DNA of 64,000 nucleotides from Taxillus chinensis. Taxonomy: Eukaryota; Streptophyta; Magnoliopsida; Santalales; Loranthaceae. The position numbers and the translations under genes are program-made. The stretch lies in contig CM042089.1 in NCBI GenBank assembly GCA_023512835.1, positions 16,356,562 to 16,420,561 of the forward strand, in the 5' to 3' direction. Below the pieces are notes generated by a model that saw only the letters and a program-made list of their open reading frames with translations, was not told the DNA's origin and did no database searches. This document shows, in pieces, positions 21,790 through 33,205 of the stretch; within the stretch, counting starts at the first letter, position 1, and every line of letters begins with the position of its first letter.

Positions 21790-24532
21790 TTAATACAGAT
21801 TTTTCACTAAGGTACATAAGGCTTACCGTACTTGAAGATCATAGTTGTCGCCTTCTCTCTTAGCTCCATTGTCTGCCGTATCGTAAAGGTGGAGTGTTGG
21901 CTCCAATGTTTGTCCACAGGTTAAGAACGATTTGATGAAATGACAAACAAAGGCTCCGCAGCCTATCTCCATCCGGCTGTTGTGGCACTTGCTTCTTGCC
22001 CCGGAATGTCGCCTTGAGTTTCTCAGTTGAACGCAGGGGGTGTGATACCCAACTCTTCATATAATCCGGCTTTCTTCACGGCTTCGGTTAGTCCGAGACA
22101 CAGAGGTTCCCATTGATTCTTCCTAACGAAGTGCTCCACAACTCTGATGAGAATCGATGAGAATCATCTCGCTTGGACCGAATCATGAAGACGACCATCA
22201 TGAAGTGTGGCGACATGATCCGGTACGGAATGAGGATGGTTGAGAGAGTTTTCCATGGCTTGCTATCCTCGCAGTTCCGTCAATGTAAGTCCGAATTAAC
22301 TCCACACCGGGAAGATAGCCCTCATTCCAACATGGCGGAACTTCAAACAAGTGCCCATCTTCGTAAAGAGATGGAAACCGCCTCATCTCCATCTTAGCAG
22401 CCCTCGAGAAGTTGTCAATGTCTTCGTAGTAAAGAGTCCTTTCTCCGAACAAAGAGTCCGAATGTCGGCCGGAGAGAAAGGATACATTTCGTAAAGACAT
22501 CTTCTCTCACAGAAGACGCAAAGATAGGCTTTCATTGCCTTGCGCAAGTTTCCATCCGCATCGGGACGGGTCAAACTCCGCATAGGATGGGAGGAAGGTA
22601 TCACCGCGGATGAGGAGGATGGAGGAGGAGCTCGAGGTGCGAGAGAGGAGCTTGGTTGAGAGAAGCGGCTTCGTTTGGGAATTTGAACTCCCTGAAGCAC
22701 CGAAGTGGCAGGCCGCTTCTCGGTCCCGGGAAGATGGTTGTGGGGCAAGAGGAGTAGACGGATCGGATGACACTCTCTCCCCGGTTGGCGGATCGCCGGA
22801 AGCAACGGGAGGGCGAGCCATCGTATGCGCCAGATCCGCGAAGGAAGTAGATAGTGAATGAACGGAGGTGGCGACAAGATCCATCTTCTCGCTCAATGGA
22901 AGTGGAGGAGTCGGTGAGGGCGGAGAGTAGTTGGGCGCCGAGGGCATCAACTTTGGCAACGATGGCGGAAATTTGGGCGCTTGAGCATGGGCATGGCGGT
23001 CCACCGAGCGGAAAGCACAAGATCGGAGTGGACCGTGCCAAAAGAGGCACGCCCAAGTGCTAACTCTGGAGCTTTGGAGGACTCCCCCGCATGAACAGGA
23101 GCAGGAGTGCGGTGGGCAGAGGAGTCCGCAGGAGTAGCAGCAGCAGCAGCATCATCCGGAGCATCAGAGGCATCCGGAGCTTCGGAGGCATCCGGAGCAT
23201 TGGAGGCATCCGGAGCAAGGGACCCGCTTTGACCAGACAAGTCAACCACGGGAATCGCGGCGGCAGGAGAAGAGGGTCCAGCCTTGGCGAGAGGGACTTT
23301 GGGTAACAGGGACTGGGCCGGAGGGTGTAGGGAACGACACATCGGGAATGGCAGCCGGCGTAAGAAAGCCGTGGTCCAGATTCCAGATGATCATTGTCTT
23401 CGGGGATTGGGTATTACGGGTGTAAAACACCCGGAGATCGGTGTCAGGAATGGAAGAGGTGTGGGCTAGGCTGAAACGGAGCCAGAGGTCCGTTAAGGTG
23501 ACGGCGGAGAGATGGTCAAGGTAATCTCGGGGTTGAGGTAGAGGAGGCAAGGGGGCTTCCGGAGAAGCAGCGGGGACATCAGCGGTGGCGACGGCAACAG
23601 CGGTATCAACCGCAGCAGCTATAGCAGAGGGAGAGGGAGTGGGGACATCAGCAGCAGAGGGGGCGGAGGAGACAGCTTTAGACGCACTGCGCTGAGAGGG
23701 CCCCGCAACCTCGGACGGTTCAGCACGGACACTTGGCTGGGAGGCCCGTGAGTGGGAGGGCGCAGCAACGGACCGAATCCGAGAGGATCGGTGGGCAGAA
23801 CTGACCTCGTGGGCTTGGCTGTCGGAGGGGTCACCAACGCGGAGGGCTACAGTAGGTCGGCGAGCGGTCATGTTCCCGTCCGGCGTAAGGTGACGAAGGT
23901 AAAGAGCCGAGGGAAACGAGACACCGTCAACCTGGGCGAAATGGTCCGGACGAAGATGCCGGAAGACAATGCTGAGGATGCGCCCGAAGGAATGGTTTTT
24001 GGGACCATTTTGTAGCAAACGAAATAAGAACATCCCCCAATCCATTGGAAGACCTTCAAAGACGCCGTACATGGCCAGGAGAAGATCGTACGGAATCGAG
24101 TCCAGGGCGGATGTGCGAGCCGGAGGCATCGACTGAGAATAGTCGCCATACATCGATAGCGACCCTGGAAGGATTTCACCTTGTATTCCTTTCCTTTGAT
24201 CGTGCACCCCATAGAAGCCGCCATCTGTTCGGCATCCGGACGTTGTGGTTCACCAAGAGGAAGGTGAAGAGCGGCGCGGAGAACGGCCGGAGTGATGACG
24301 ATGGATTCACCGCGGACATAAGAGGTTATGGAATCTTTGGTGCGGCGAATCCGTTGGTAATACTCAAGAATGTCATCGATAAGAAGATCGATGGGATTGG
24401 AGACCAGGTTGAGTATGTGCGAGGCTTCAAGAAGAGGGCGAAGCTGGAGAAACCAATCCGGAGGATCGAAACAGCATTCCAATCAACTAGATGGCCAGGA
24501 GTAACGCCGGAAAGAAAGATTCTGGGTGCCAT
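21790..24532 (-). pseudogene. SIRE-in ORF2 (extra post-pol ORF)
   Basis: Starts at ATG 24532 (MAPRIFLSGVTPGHL) and ends at the stop 21792-21790. Same layout as the outer copy: N-terminal domain with VRGESIVITPAVLRAALHLP, Pro/Ala/Ser-rich middle with the APDAS-type 18-bp repeat (about 23150-23226, one more unit than the outer copy), and a C-terminal block with SPADIRTLCSEKG. A frameshift near 24490 separates the first ~20 codons from the rest, with more shifts downstream. The function of this ORF in the family is unknown to me. Confidence 0.72.
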
Positions 24533-26150
24533 TGCAGATTTGATGGGAAGGGAAAGAGGAAAGGTGAGGTCTTGACATTCAAGGAGCAACGAGAGGGTTA
24601 GGGATTTGAAATGAGCAATACTCGTGCTTCGCAGAATGATCGTAACATATAAGACCGAGTCCGCAAATGTCGGCGGGTCTAGGAATGTGGGAGTGAGGTG
24701 GGGACCCGCGCGACATGTCGATGTCATTTGTCCGGATATCGAGGCGTCTCCGAATAAAACGATGTCGTGGAGACCGCATGACCAAGTAGAGATTACAACT
24801 GGTTGCCATCCAGAGAAGTGTATGTGCAACCCGAGATAGGCATTTAATGAATCATCATTATTCCTCCTCAAAAGCATGCGACATATGAGTATACGTGGAT
24901 TGTCACAATTGAACAAAGTCGAGTCCGGAGGAAAGGGCCGACACTCATCCGGAGTTAATAATATTCGTGAAAGAGTATCCGGATGAATAATAGACCTTGT
25001 CCGTCATAAACAGAGTTTGGTGAGAATGTAGAGTAGATTCCTTTGCGATCAATAAGTCGAGGAGAAGAGAAGTACCACAACACTTCAAATCCGAGACTAT
25101 GGACTGGATTTATCAATATGGTTGCAAAGAAAATCTGAACCTGGTAGCTAAATAAAGATATACGGAAAATACAAAAGCCGAGCAGGCAAGGATTAGTACG
25201 GATTAGAGAAGATAATCAAGTGAAAGGTAACATAATCCGAACTAATAAGAAACGTAACTCATGCATGGCAAGGAATGTAGTAGACGTACGCAATGTGAAG
25301 GTGATCAAAATTACCGAGTCGGGCATATGTCGATAAGAATACACAGGTTCATATAGGTCAACATAACTAAACCGTCTTGCCGAAACAGCGTAGCTAAGAT
25401 TAATTAAAGATCATATGATTTGGCTTCATTAGGATTCATGAGTGTGAAATGATAAGGTAAACACATGTCAAAAGAATGCAGATGATTAGTCGATTAAAAT
25501 GCATGGTTGAAGAAGGAAAATACATCCACACATGCCACTTTTCCGATTTAAAACAACATGTCCAGTCGATCCGAAGTAACGACAGAGAGGAGGGAGAGTC
25601 CGAGACATATTAGGGGTTCATTGCTGCTCCCCCGTAGATCATTTAATCCTCTCAATGAAAAGCTCCCCCTCGGATAGACAGTCAAGGCAAAAGGTCATGA
25701 GACATATACGGGGGTATTATCGAATAAAATATAAAGCATTTTCTCCCCCGTAGATTGTGCAATCCTCTCGGTTGACCGTTCCAAGTTGTAGTTCAGCCTG
25801 TCTATCTTATTAGAAAGCTATACTTGTAGCTGATCGGAATGCGTTTGTGTATTCATCCACCAGGCATTCCAAGCTAGCCCATTTCACTTCTTCAACTATG
25901 CACGTTAATAGAGAAATCTAAATGAACATGCTTTGGTTATGTGGTGATTAATGGATGTGAAGATCATGAATCCGACCGAGGTAAATCATATAACTGTAAT
26001 TATGGTAGCTTTAAACGACTCAGTCGGGAAACGCAAGCATCCTCCCATAATGAGGTTGAGATTAATATCGAAGTATGAAACCGTTGAGCAAGAAGTATGA
26101 TCAGCAATACAGTCAGAGAGTTTTTACTACTTTCAAGAAACATACAATGC
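24533..26150 (-). other. SIRE-in spacer between pol and ORF2
   Basis: Counterpart of 18682-20283. Contains inverted PPT-like GCTCCCCCTCGG near 25660. No recognisable gene. Confidence 0.6.
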
Positions 26151-26189
26151 ATGGTCTCGTAAGTAAATGTACTGTTGTGTAATTCAAAT

Positions 26190-29100
26190 GAGAAACTATG
26201 CGAGAAGTCGAGCATACCTAGTCGGAAGAGTAGTTCGAAAAACCTCGCATCAGGTAGGGGCTTTGTAAATATGTCTGCTAATTGATCTTCAAGTGGCAAC
26301 ATGTTCCAGAGAAATATGGTTTTTGAGAACATGATCGCGTATGAAGTGATATCGGACCTCAATGTGCTTCGTCTTAGGATGCATGACAGATTGTTGCTGA
26401 TGGCAATTGCACTAGTGTTGTCACAAGTAAAGTGGAATAGAGGACATGGTGAATCCGTAGTCGCAAGTTGACTTTGCATCCAAAGTAGTCGTGCGCAAGA
26501 ACTTCCAAAGCCTATATATTCCGCCTCACAGCAGAAGTTGATACGGAATTCGCTTCTTCACCGAACCATGAGATCAATCTATTTCCAAGAAACCGACACG
26601 TACCGCTTGTGCTTTTCCTGTCGATGCGACATCCAGCGAAGTCGGCATCGTAGTACCCGGATAAGGTGAAGTTGGACTCCTTTGGGTACCAGAGGCCCAA
26701 ATTCATCGTCCCTTTGAGATACCTTAATATCCGTTTTACATGAAGCATATGTGACTCCTTGGGATTTGCCTGATATCGAGCACAAATGCAAGTTGCAAAC
26801 ATAATGTCCGGGCGACTTGTCAGAAGATAGAGCAAGGAGCCGATCATCCCTCTCGTAGTCGGCCACATTTATCGATATGCCGTCCACATCCGGATCTAAC
26901 TTGGCACCGACAGCATTGGAGTTTTGACGGGAGATGAACCTTCCATACCAAACTTCTTAATAAGATCGCGAGTGTACTTAGCTTGATTGATAAAGATTCC
27001 TTCCTTTAATTGTTTGACTTCAATTCCAAGGAAGTAGGACGGTTCTCCCATCATGCTCATTTCAAACTTGCCTTGTCATCAACTTAGCAAACTCTTCACA
27101 AAGCTTCGGATTCGTTGATCCGAAAATGATATCGTCCACGTATATTTGTACGATCGAGTGTGTCCTTTCTCTTGTCGTAGAAATAGGGTGGTGTCTATCT
27201 TCCCTTTTTGGAAGTTATGAGCAAGTAGGAATTCGACGGTGTGTCGTACCAGGCTCTTGGAGCTTGCTTCAAACCATATAGAGCTTCTCAAGTTTGTAGA
27301 CAAGATGTCCTGCCTTAGGTTCAATGAAGCCGGGAGGTTGTTCAACATACACCTCCTCTTGAAGGTCTCCATTCAGGAATGCGCTCATGACGTCCATTTG
27401 ATAAACTATGAAGTTTTCATATGAAGCATACGCCGTAAACATTCGGATTGCCTCAAGTCTTGCGACCGGAGCAAAGGTTTCATCATAATCTATTCCTTCT
27501 TCTTGACGATATCCTTTGGCTACCACCGCTTTGTTCCGGATTACTATTCCATCCGTATCAAGCTTGTTCCGAACACCCATTTAACGCCAATGACTTGCCG
27601 AGACTTAGGCCTTGGTACTAAGGTCCACACATTATTTCTCTTAAATTGATTCAGCTCTTCTTGCATGGCCTCTATCCAGTTTGAATCTTGAAGAGCTTCA
27701 TCTACCACCTTTGGTTCTATTTGAGATAGAAAGCATGAGTAAAGACTCATGTTTGAGGTGGCTGCTCTTGTTCTTACACCAACAGTAGGATCACCAATCA
27801 CTTGATCTGAGGGATGGTTTCGGGTCCATCTATAATTCTGTGCGTGTGTTGGTTGATCTTGAACAATTTGAAGCTCTTCCAGATTGGGTGGATCAGTTGT
27901 ATCGACTGGTTGAGCTTCGTCCGGAGTAGATGTTTCCGTATTTAGAGGTACGGATGAACTAGTTGGTTCTTCAACACTATTTCTTTCAAGTGTTAACTAG
28001 TCCTGGACGGACTTGAAAGTGCTCCGAATTTTGTGTATCCGTAGGAGTTTGTCCGGAGCTAAATGGTAGTCCTGAGTCGAGTCATCCATAGCATCATCCA
28101 TAGAATTTCGTTGTGTTTCGCTGATGCCACGTGGTTGGTCAGGATACCGGTCAGGATGTGTAAGCAGAATATTCATAAACTTCGAGTAATCGACGTTGCT
28201 GTCCATGACCTGCATATTTGAATTTGAAGGACCGACTTTTGACCAAACAAGATTAGTTTCATCAAAGGTTACATGGATAGATTCTTCAACTTTAAAAAGT
28301 TTTCTATTGAAGACCCGATAAGCCTTGCTATGAAGTGAGTACCCGACAAAAATCCCATCATCGATTTTGGTTCAAATTTATTCCGGGTCTCTTTGCTATT
28401 TATCAAGATATAGCAAGTACACCCAAAGGCTCGAAATGTGAAATTGAAGGTTTTCGTCCTCTCCACATCTCATAGGGTGTTTTCATGGTAGATTTATTTA
28501 TTAGAGTTCTGTTTCGAACATAGCAGCAGTGGACACAACTTCACCCATAGACCGAGAGGAAGCGTTGCCCTCGCTAACATGGATCTACCAGCTTCAACTA
28601 AAGTTCGATTCTTGCGCTCAGCTACCCCATTTTGTTGTGGGGTTCTGGGAGCGGAGAAGTCAAGTCGTATGCCCTGTTCGAACAATATGATCTCATTTTC
28701 GAAAAGTCAAATTCAGTACCATGATCACTCCTGATGCATTTAATGCTCGGTCCTTGTGAGTTGCTTATCCAGTTGAAGAGATCTACAAGATGTTCAAAAG
28801 TTTGATCCTTTGATTTCAGGAACATCACCCATGTATATCTGGTGTAATCATCGATAACCACAAGAGTATATCTCGCACCGACTAGTGATGAAACAGATAT
28901 AGGACCACATAGGTCCATATGAAGAAGTTGCAGAGGAGCGTTATTGAGTTAACCGATTTGCTCTTAAAGCCGTGTTTGGTCCGTTTACCAAGTTGGCATT
29001 CTCGACAGAGAGTGTCTCTGGAGAACTTGAGTTTGGGTAGACCAGCTGACAAGATCAAGTGACGCCAATTTAGACAAAGTCTTAAAATTTAAATGTGCGC

Positions 29101-29510
29101 ATCGCTTGTGCCATAACCAACTATCTTCATCTGTTGCTTTCGTGAGGAAGCATACAGGTCGAAGAATTATTTCTTAAGACCACCGAATATATGTCCCCAT
29201 CTCTTGATCCGGATAACTTAACATCTCCTGGATAAGTTTTCTCATCGTATTGTGTGTTGGACAAAAAGGAAACAAGAAATCCTTTGTCACATAGTTTATC
29301 GACACTTAGCAAATTATGCTTTAAACCTTCGACTAGTGCAACTTTAGTGATTGATACACGGCCGTTAGTTAAAGTGCCATACCCAGGGGTCTTTACCTTT
29401 CTTGTTGTCGCCATATGAAACGGATGGACCTTGTTTATCATTAACTTCTACAAGAGAGCCTGGTCACCCGTCATATGTCCGGAGCATCCACTATCAAGGA
29501 TCCACTTGCT
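26190..29510 (-). pseudogene. SIRE-in pol: protease, integrase, reverse transcriptase, RNase H
   Basis: Protease DSGCSGHMTG near 29490, then in-frame TAG at 29450-29448 as in the outer copy. Integrase has LHMDLCGP just upstream of 28900 and a PQQNGVAERKNRTL block (28640-28600). An Asp/Pro-rich hinge (28215-27790) is absent from the outer copy. RT has YVDD at 27142-27131; RNase H has GYYDADFAGC and KSTSGTCRFLG (26690-26580), ending in ADIFTKPLPDARFF near 26240. Broken into ten or more frame segments by single-base indels and stops. Confidence 0.9.
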
Positions 29511-29799
29511 TTGATTGATCTTTAACTTCAAGTGATCCGGCAATTCATTCCAGGAGATGCTCCCTGAAAGACAACAGTTTACACTTTTGGTGCCCAAACT
29601 TGTTTCGGCCGGTTAGAGTGAGCAGCAGATTGTCAACATTTACGGATTTGATTTTGTTAGGACTCTTAGCTTTCCACGTTGACATTAACTTGTTAGTTTC
29701 GGTTGCTTCTTTTGTTTGGGTTTTCTTGGGAGAGACACTCCTTTTTGATTTAGATCTTGTTTTGCTCGAAGAACCCCTTTTATTAAACTGATCTTTATT

Positions 29800-31871
29800 T
29801 GATTGAAATTGATTACAAAGCCAGCTATCGATAGACTCCAACATTCATAGTGATAATGGCCCATTTCCTACGGATGGAACAGACACTATAATGTGAAGTG
29901 CAAACAGGGGATACAGGTCTCTTAGATTTTACGCTTTTTCTACTCGTTCCTCGTGGCCTAATCCATTACGTTTGGGTGACGCGCTCTTGGCCTTAAATGC
30001 GTCGGCCTTAGCCTTGTCTATCCTTTTGGGTGCTACGGTTTTGGCTTTAACTGCAGCAGCCTTCCCTTCATCTTTAGTTACGGGTGCTTGCGCTCGGGAA
30101 GTGCGAATGACCTCTGCTCCACAATCATATACTATGGTGCCACCGAAATGAAACCATCCAACGGTTTAGATGTACTAACAGGATATAAGTTGGTTAGTTT
30201 AGGAGTGAAATCCGGAGGACACTCGTAGCTTGAGCTATGGAGGTTGATGGTTGCGAACCTAGGCCAGGTTTGACTCGAATGTCGTCAGGGTCGGTCCTAA
30301 AGGTAGAGGCTATTTCCCGGATTTTAGCCACTTACGATTTATTTCCTTTCCTGTTCAGTTCATTTTCGAGTCTTTTTACTATAACTTTTAGGCCTGAAAG
30401 ATTGGTATTTAACAAATGATTTTCAGCTCTTAGATCATGATACCAAGCTTCCTTTCCTCCGAAGTCGCCTACGTCCTTTTCGAGTCTATTAATAGTAAAT
30501 TCGAGACGTTTATTCCGACTTTCCATATCTTTGTACATTTGAGTAATTATTAGTCTCTCATTCTTTTCATGATCACATGCAATAGTAAGAGATTCTAATT
30601 TACTCAGGAGCTCAGAGATAAGGTACCTCAAGATTTGCCATGAGGCGGACGTTCGGCTTAATGGTCGGCTCATCATCCGAGGATTCCTCCTCTTCTTCCG
30701 AGCCACTCATGTATTTTGTCACGAGCGCCTTTCTCTTGCTCTTGCTGTTATCCGAGGTGGAGCGGCGAGGATTTACCTTGTCACTTTTCTCGGCCACCTT
30801 TGCTTTGGACCTCGCATTCCTTGGCCCGGTGACCTGGCTTTTCCCACGGTTGAAACATTCCTGGGAACTGGACTCCTGTCGCTCCTTTCGTTGGAACGAT
30901 GATGATGAGCGTCTTCGATCCCTTTTCTCGCTTTTCCGTAGGAATCGCTCAAAGGATTTGACAAGAAGGGCTATCTCTTCCTCCTCATCGAATCGAATTG
31001 TCGGATACGTCCGTATCATCATTCCTCAAGTATGTTTAGACATTCGTAGCTTTGAGAGCTACCCCTTTTCTTTCCAAGCTATTTTCTCATCTCTCGTCGG
31101 AGTACTTAAACCGGACTTCGTGAGTCCGCAGCTCTCCATATAGTTCTTCAAGGGGAACATATCGCGCTTTTTGTCCGATTGCATCCTGGAGTTGTTTGGA
31201 GTAGTAGCGATCCGGCAAGGAGCGAAAGAACTTGTCATTGATCCGGGATTGAGAGTAATGCTCATTGACAGTCTTCGGTCCAAGTATGATCTTGCCGAAT
31301 CTCCGATAGATGCTTTCAAGTGATTCGCCCGGTTTATGATTAAAACTCTCAAAGTTCCGTCCGAGAGTACAGATCACATTCTCGCATCTTGGGACTGACT
31401 CCCCTCATAGAGGATTGTCGGTTTGTCCCAAACGACTTTTTTTGTCGTGCGCACCTGGACGTCCGTGGAAAGCCTCGGAATCCAAAGACGATGTAACATA
31501 AGCCGAGCCTTTTCACTAGCACACCTGCAAGGCTCTTTCATCGTTGGTAAGTTCAAGATCGCCCATGGCCTCCTTACACCATGTTCTCCGATAGTCATCG
31601 GAATTGGAATCTCCTGATGAAGACATGGCCACATAAGATGATCATGGCAAACCATAAACATCTTCATGCGAGCTTTCCACCGGGAGAAAAGCTCAGGTGT
31701 GAATTTGGGCGGTTTCGTTAGAGTAAACCCGGAACTCCGTGGTTGAGAAGCGGCGGCAGCAGCAGGTTGTGGTGGGTCGACATTTTCACCGCCGCTTCGA
31801 TTCGGGATGGGCTCCCGTGCACCTCCGGAGTTAAGGCGAGTGTTAAATAGCATACCGCTTTCTTCGGCCAT
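29800..31871 (-). pseudogene. SIRE-in gag, frameshifted, zinc knuckle destroyed
   Basis: Starts at ATG 31871 (MAEESGMLFNTRL). Capsid frame continues through GESLESIYRRFGKI and FFRSLPDRYY. At the zinc knuckle (about 30868-30825) the second Cys codon is CGT (CFNRGK) and a one-base insertion removes the His/Cys from frame, whereas the outer copy has an intact knuckle. The coiled-coil part (30700-30330) is retained. Confidence 0.85.
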
Positions 31872-31918
31872 TTCGAGATTGAAAGAGTGGGATCTCTACT
31901 TAGAATGAAGTAGAACTT

Positions 31919-31929
31919 GCTCGATACCA
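31919..31929 (-). other. Primer binding site of SIRE-in
   Basis: Minus strand TGGTATCGAGC, identical to the outer element's, two bases from the LTR end at 31932. Confidence 0.85.
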
Positions 31930-31931
31930 CT

Positions 31932-33200
31932 TGATGGTCCCTTGGAGCCTAAAGGGGGGGGGGGGGTGAATAGGCTCTTATTCAAATTCTTTCTTTTCTC
32001 TCAAGACACAAAGACATATCTAGTTTAAGTGATAGAATCACTGCGGAAGATAACCAGATAGTGGAAGTATTTTGTTTTATTATCACAAGGTGATTACAAC
32101 AAAATAGAAGCAAACACTCTCTTACACTCTGTTTACAGCAATGAACTCACACGCTAGCCAAGTTTCTTTTTTTAATTTTCTTTTCACTTCTGCTGTCCTA
32201 AGCACACTTTACATGAAGTATAAGTATGAATATTTATACAAAACATTCCTAAAGGACAACCTTGGAACTTGAAGTTCCGGAATGCGTTCCGCACTAACTA
32301 TCCCTCGTAACTCATGCCTTGACTGCTCTGCGGATTGTGGAGCTCAAGATCTTGGATTTGAAGAGTATAAGTGTCTTTGTGAGTTCCGAGATACAATTAA
32401 GGTTGTGTCCACATATCCGGACGATCCACGTGTAAGATTCTTCTTAATCTAAATGCATTCGTCTTACATCGGGACAAAGACGAGCTGATAACTTTAAATG
32501 CGGTTTTGTTGAGCAAGTGTCTTCTTGGTCCGGTGTAATTTTCCTTACTCCGTAGTTAATGAAGCTTGGAACGTTACTCCGTGTCGGTGGTTGTTTACTC
32601 CGTATCTATTCAAAGATGGAATCCTTAGTCCGTGTCAGCGCTTCCTTACTCCGCATGTAAGTTCCTTACTCCGCATGTAGGTTCCTTACTCCGTATGTAA
32701 GTTCCTTACTCCGTATGTAAGTTCCTTACTCCGTATGTAAGTTCCTTACTCCGTATGTAAGTTACTTACTCCGTATGTAAGTTCCTTACTCCGGGCGAGT
32801 CATAAGTCCGGATTCCTTACTCCGCATCTGATTTCTTTACTCCGCATCTATTTTCCTTACTCCGCACTTATTTTCCTTACTCCGCACTTATTTTCCTTAC
32901 TCCGCATCTGGTTTCTTTACTCCGCACTTATCCTTACTCCGCACTTATTCTTTAAGTTCTTAGTCCGTAGGATTGTTCCTTATTCCGTATGTATTTGTTA
33001 CTTGGTTATTTACCAAGTGTTTGACGACACTAACTCTTGTCCGGATCAGGATTATGTATCCTGTCCTTAGCTTTGCTCTCACGAGTGCATCTTTGGATTA
33101 GTGACATACCTTCTGCAATGATCAAATAAACACAAAAGATCTCAGATCAAATTACATAAGGCTTTATCAGCATTATCCAAATTCTGGGTTTGATCCAACA
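31932..33200 (-). repeat. 5' LTR of SIRE-in
   Basis: 1269 bp, TGATGG...CCAACA in plus orientation. The G run near its left end is 13 long, against 8 in its partner LTR. It holds the inverted CGGAGTAAGG array and a TATA box in the same relative positions as the other LTRs. Confidence 0.92.
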
Positions 33201-33205
33201 CTCGC

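Larger units (their letters stand above)
20399..33200 (-). mobile_element. Inner SIRE/Maximus-like Copia retrotransposon, opposite orientation (SIRE-in)
   Basis: 12.8 kb, minus strand: 5' LTR 33200-31932, PBS, gag, pol, spacer, ORF2, PPT, 3' LTR 21662-20399. CTCGC flanks both ends (20394-20398 and 33201-33205). The corresponding uninterrupted site is visible inside its own ORF2 at 24423-24419. Both LTRs carry eight regular 20-bp units, versus eleven in the outer element, which confirms the pairing of the four LTRs. It retains the pol segment missing from the outer copy but also has multiple frameshifts. Confidence 0.94.

Noticed and set aside
22610..23306. Plus-strand Arg/Glu/Gly-rich frames opposite ORF2
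   Set aside because: Complement of the Pro/Ser/Ala-rich ORF2 middle; a strand shadow.
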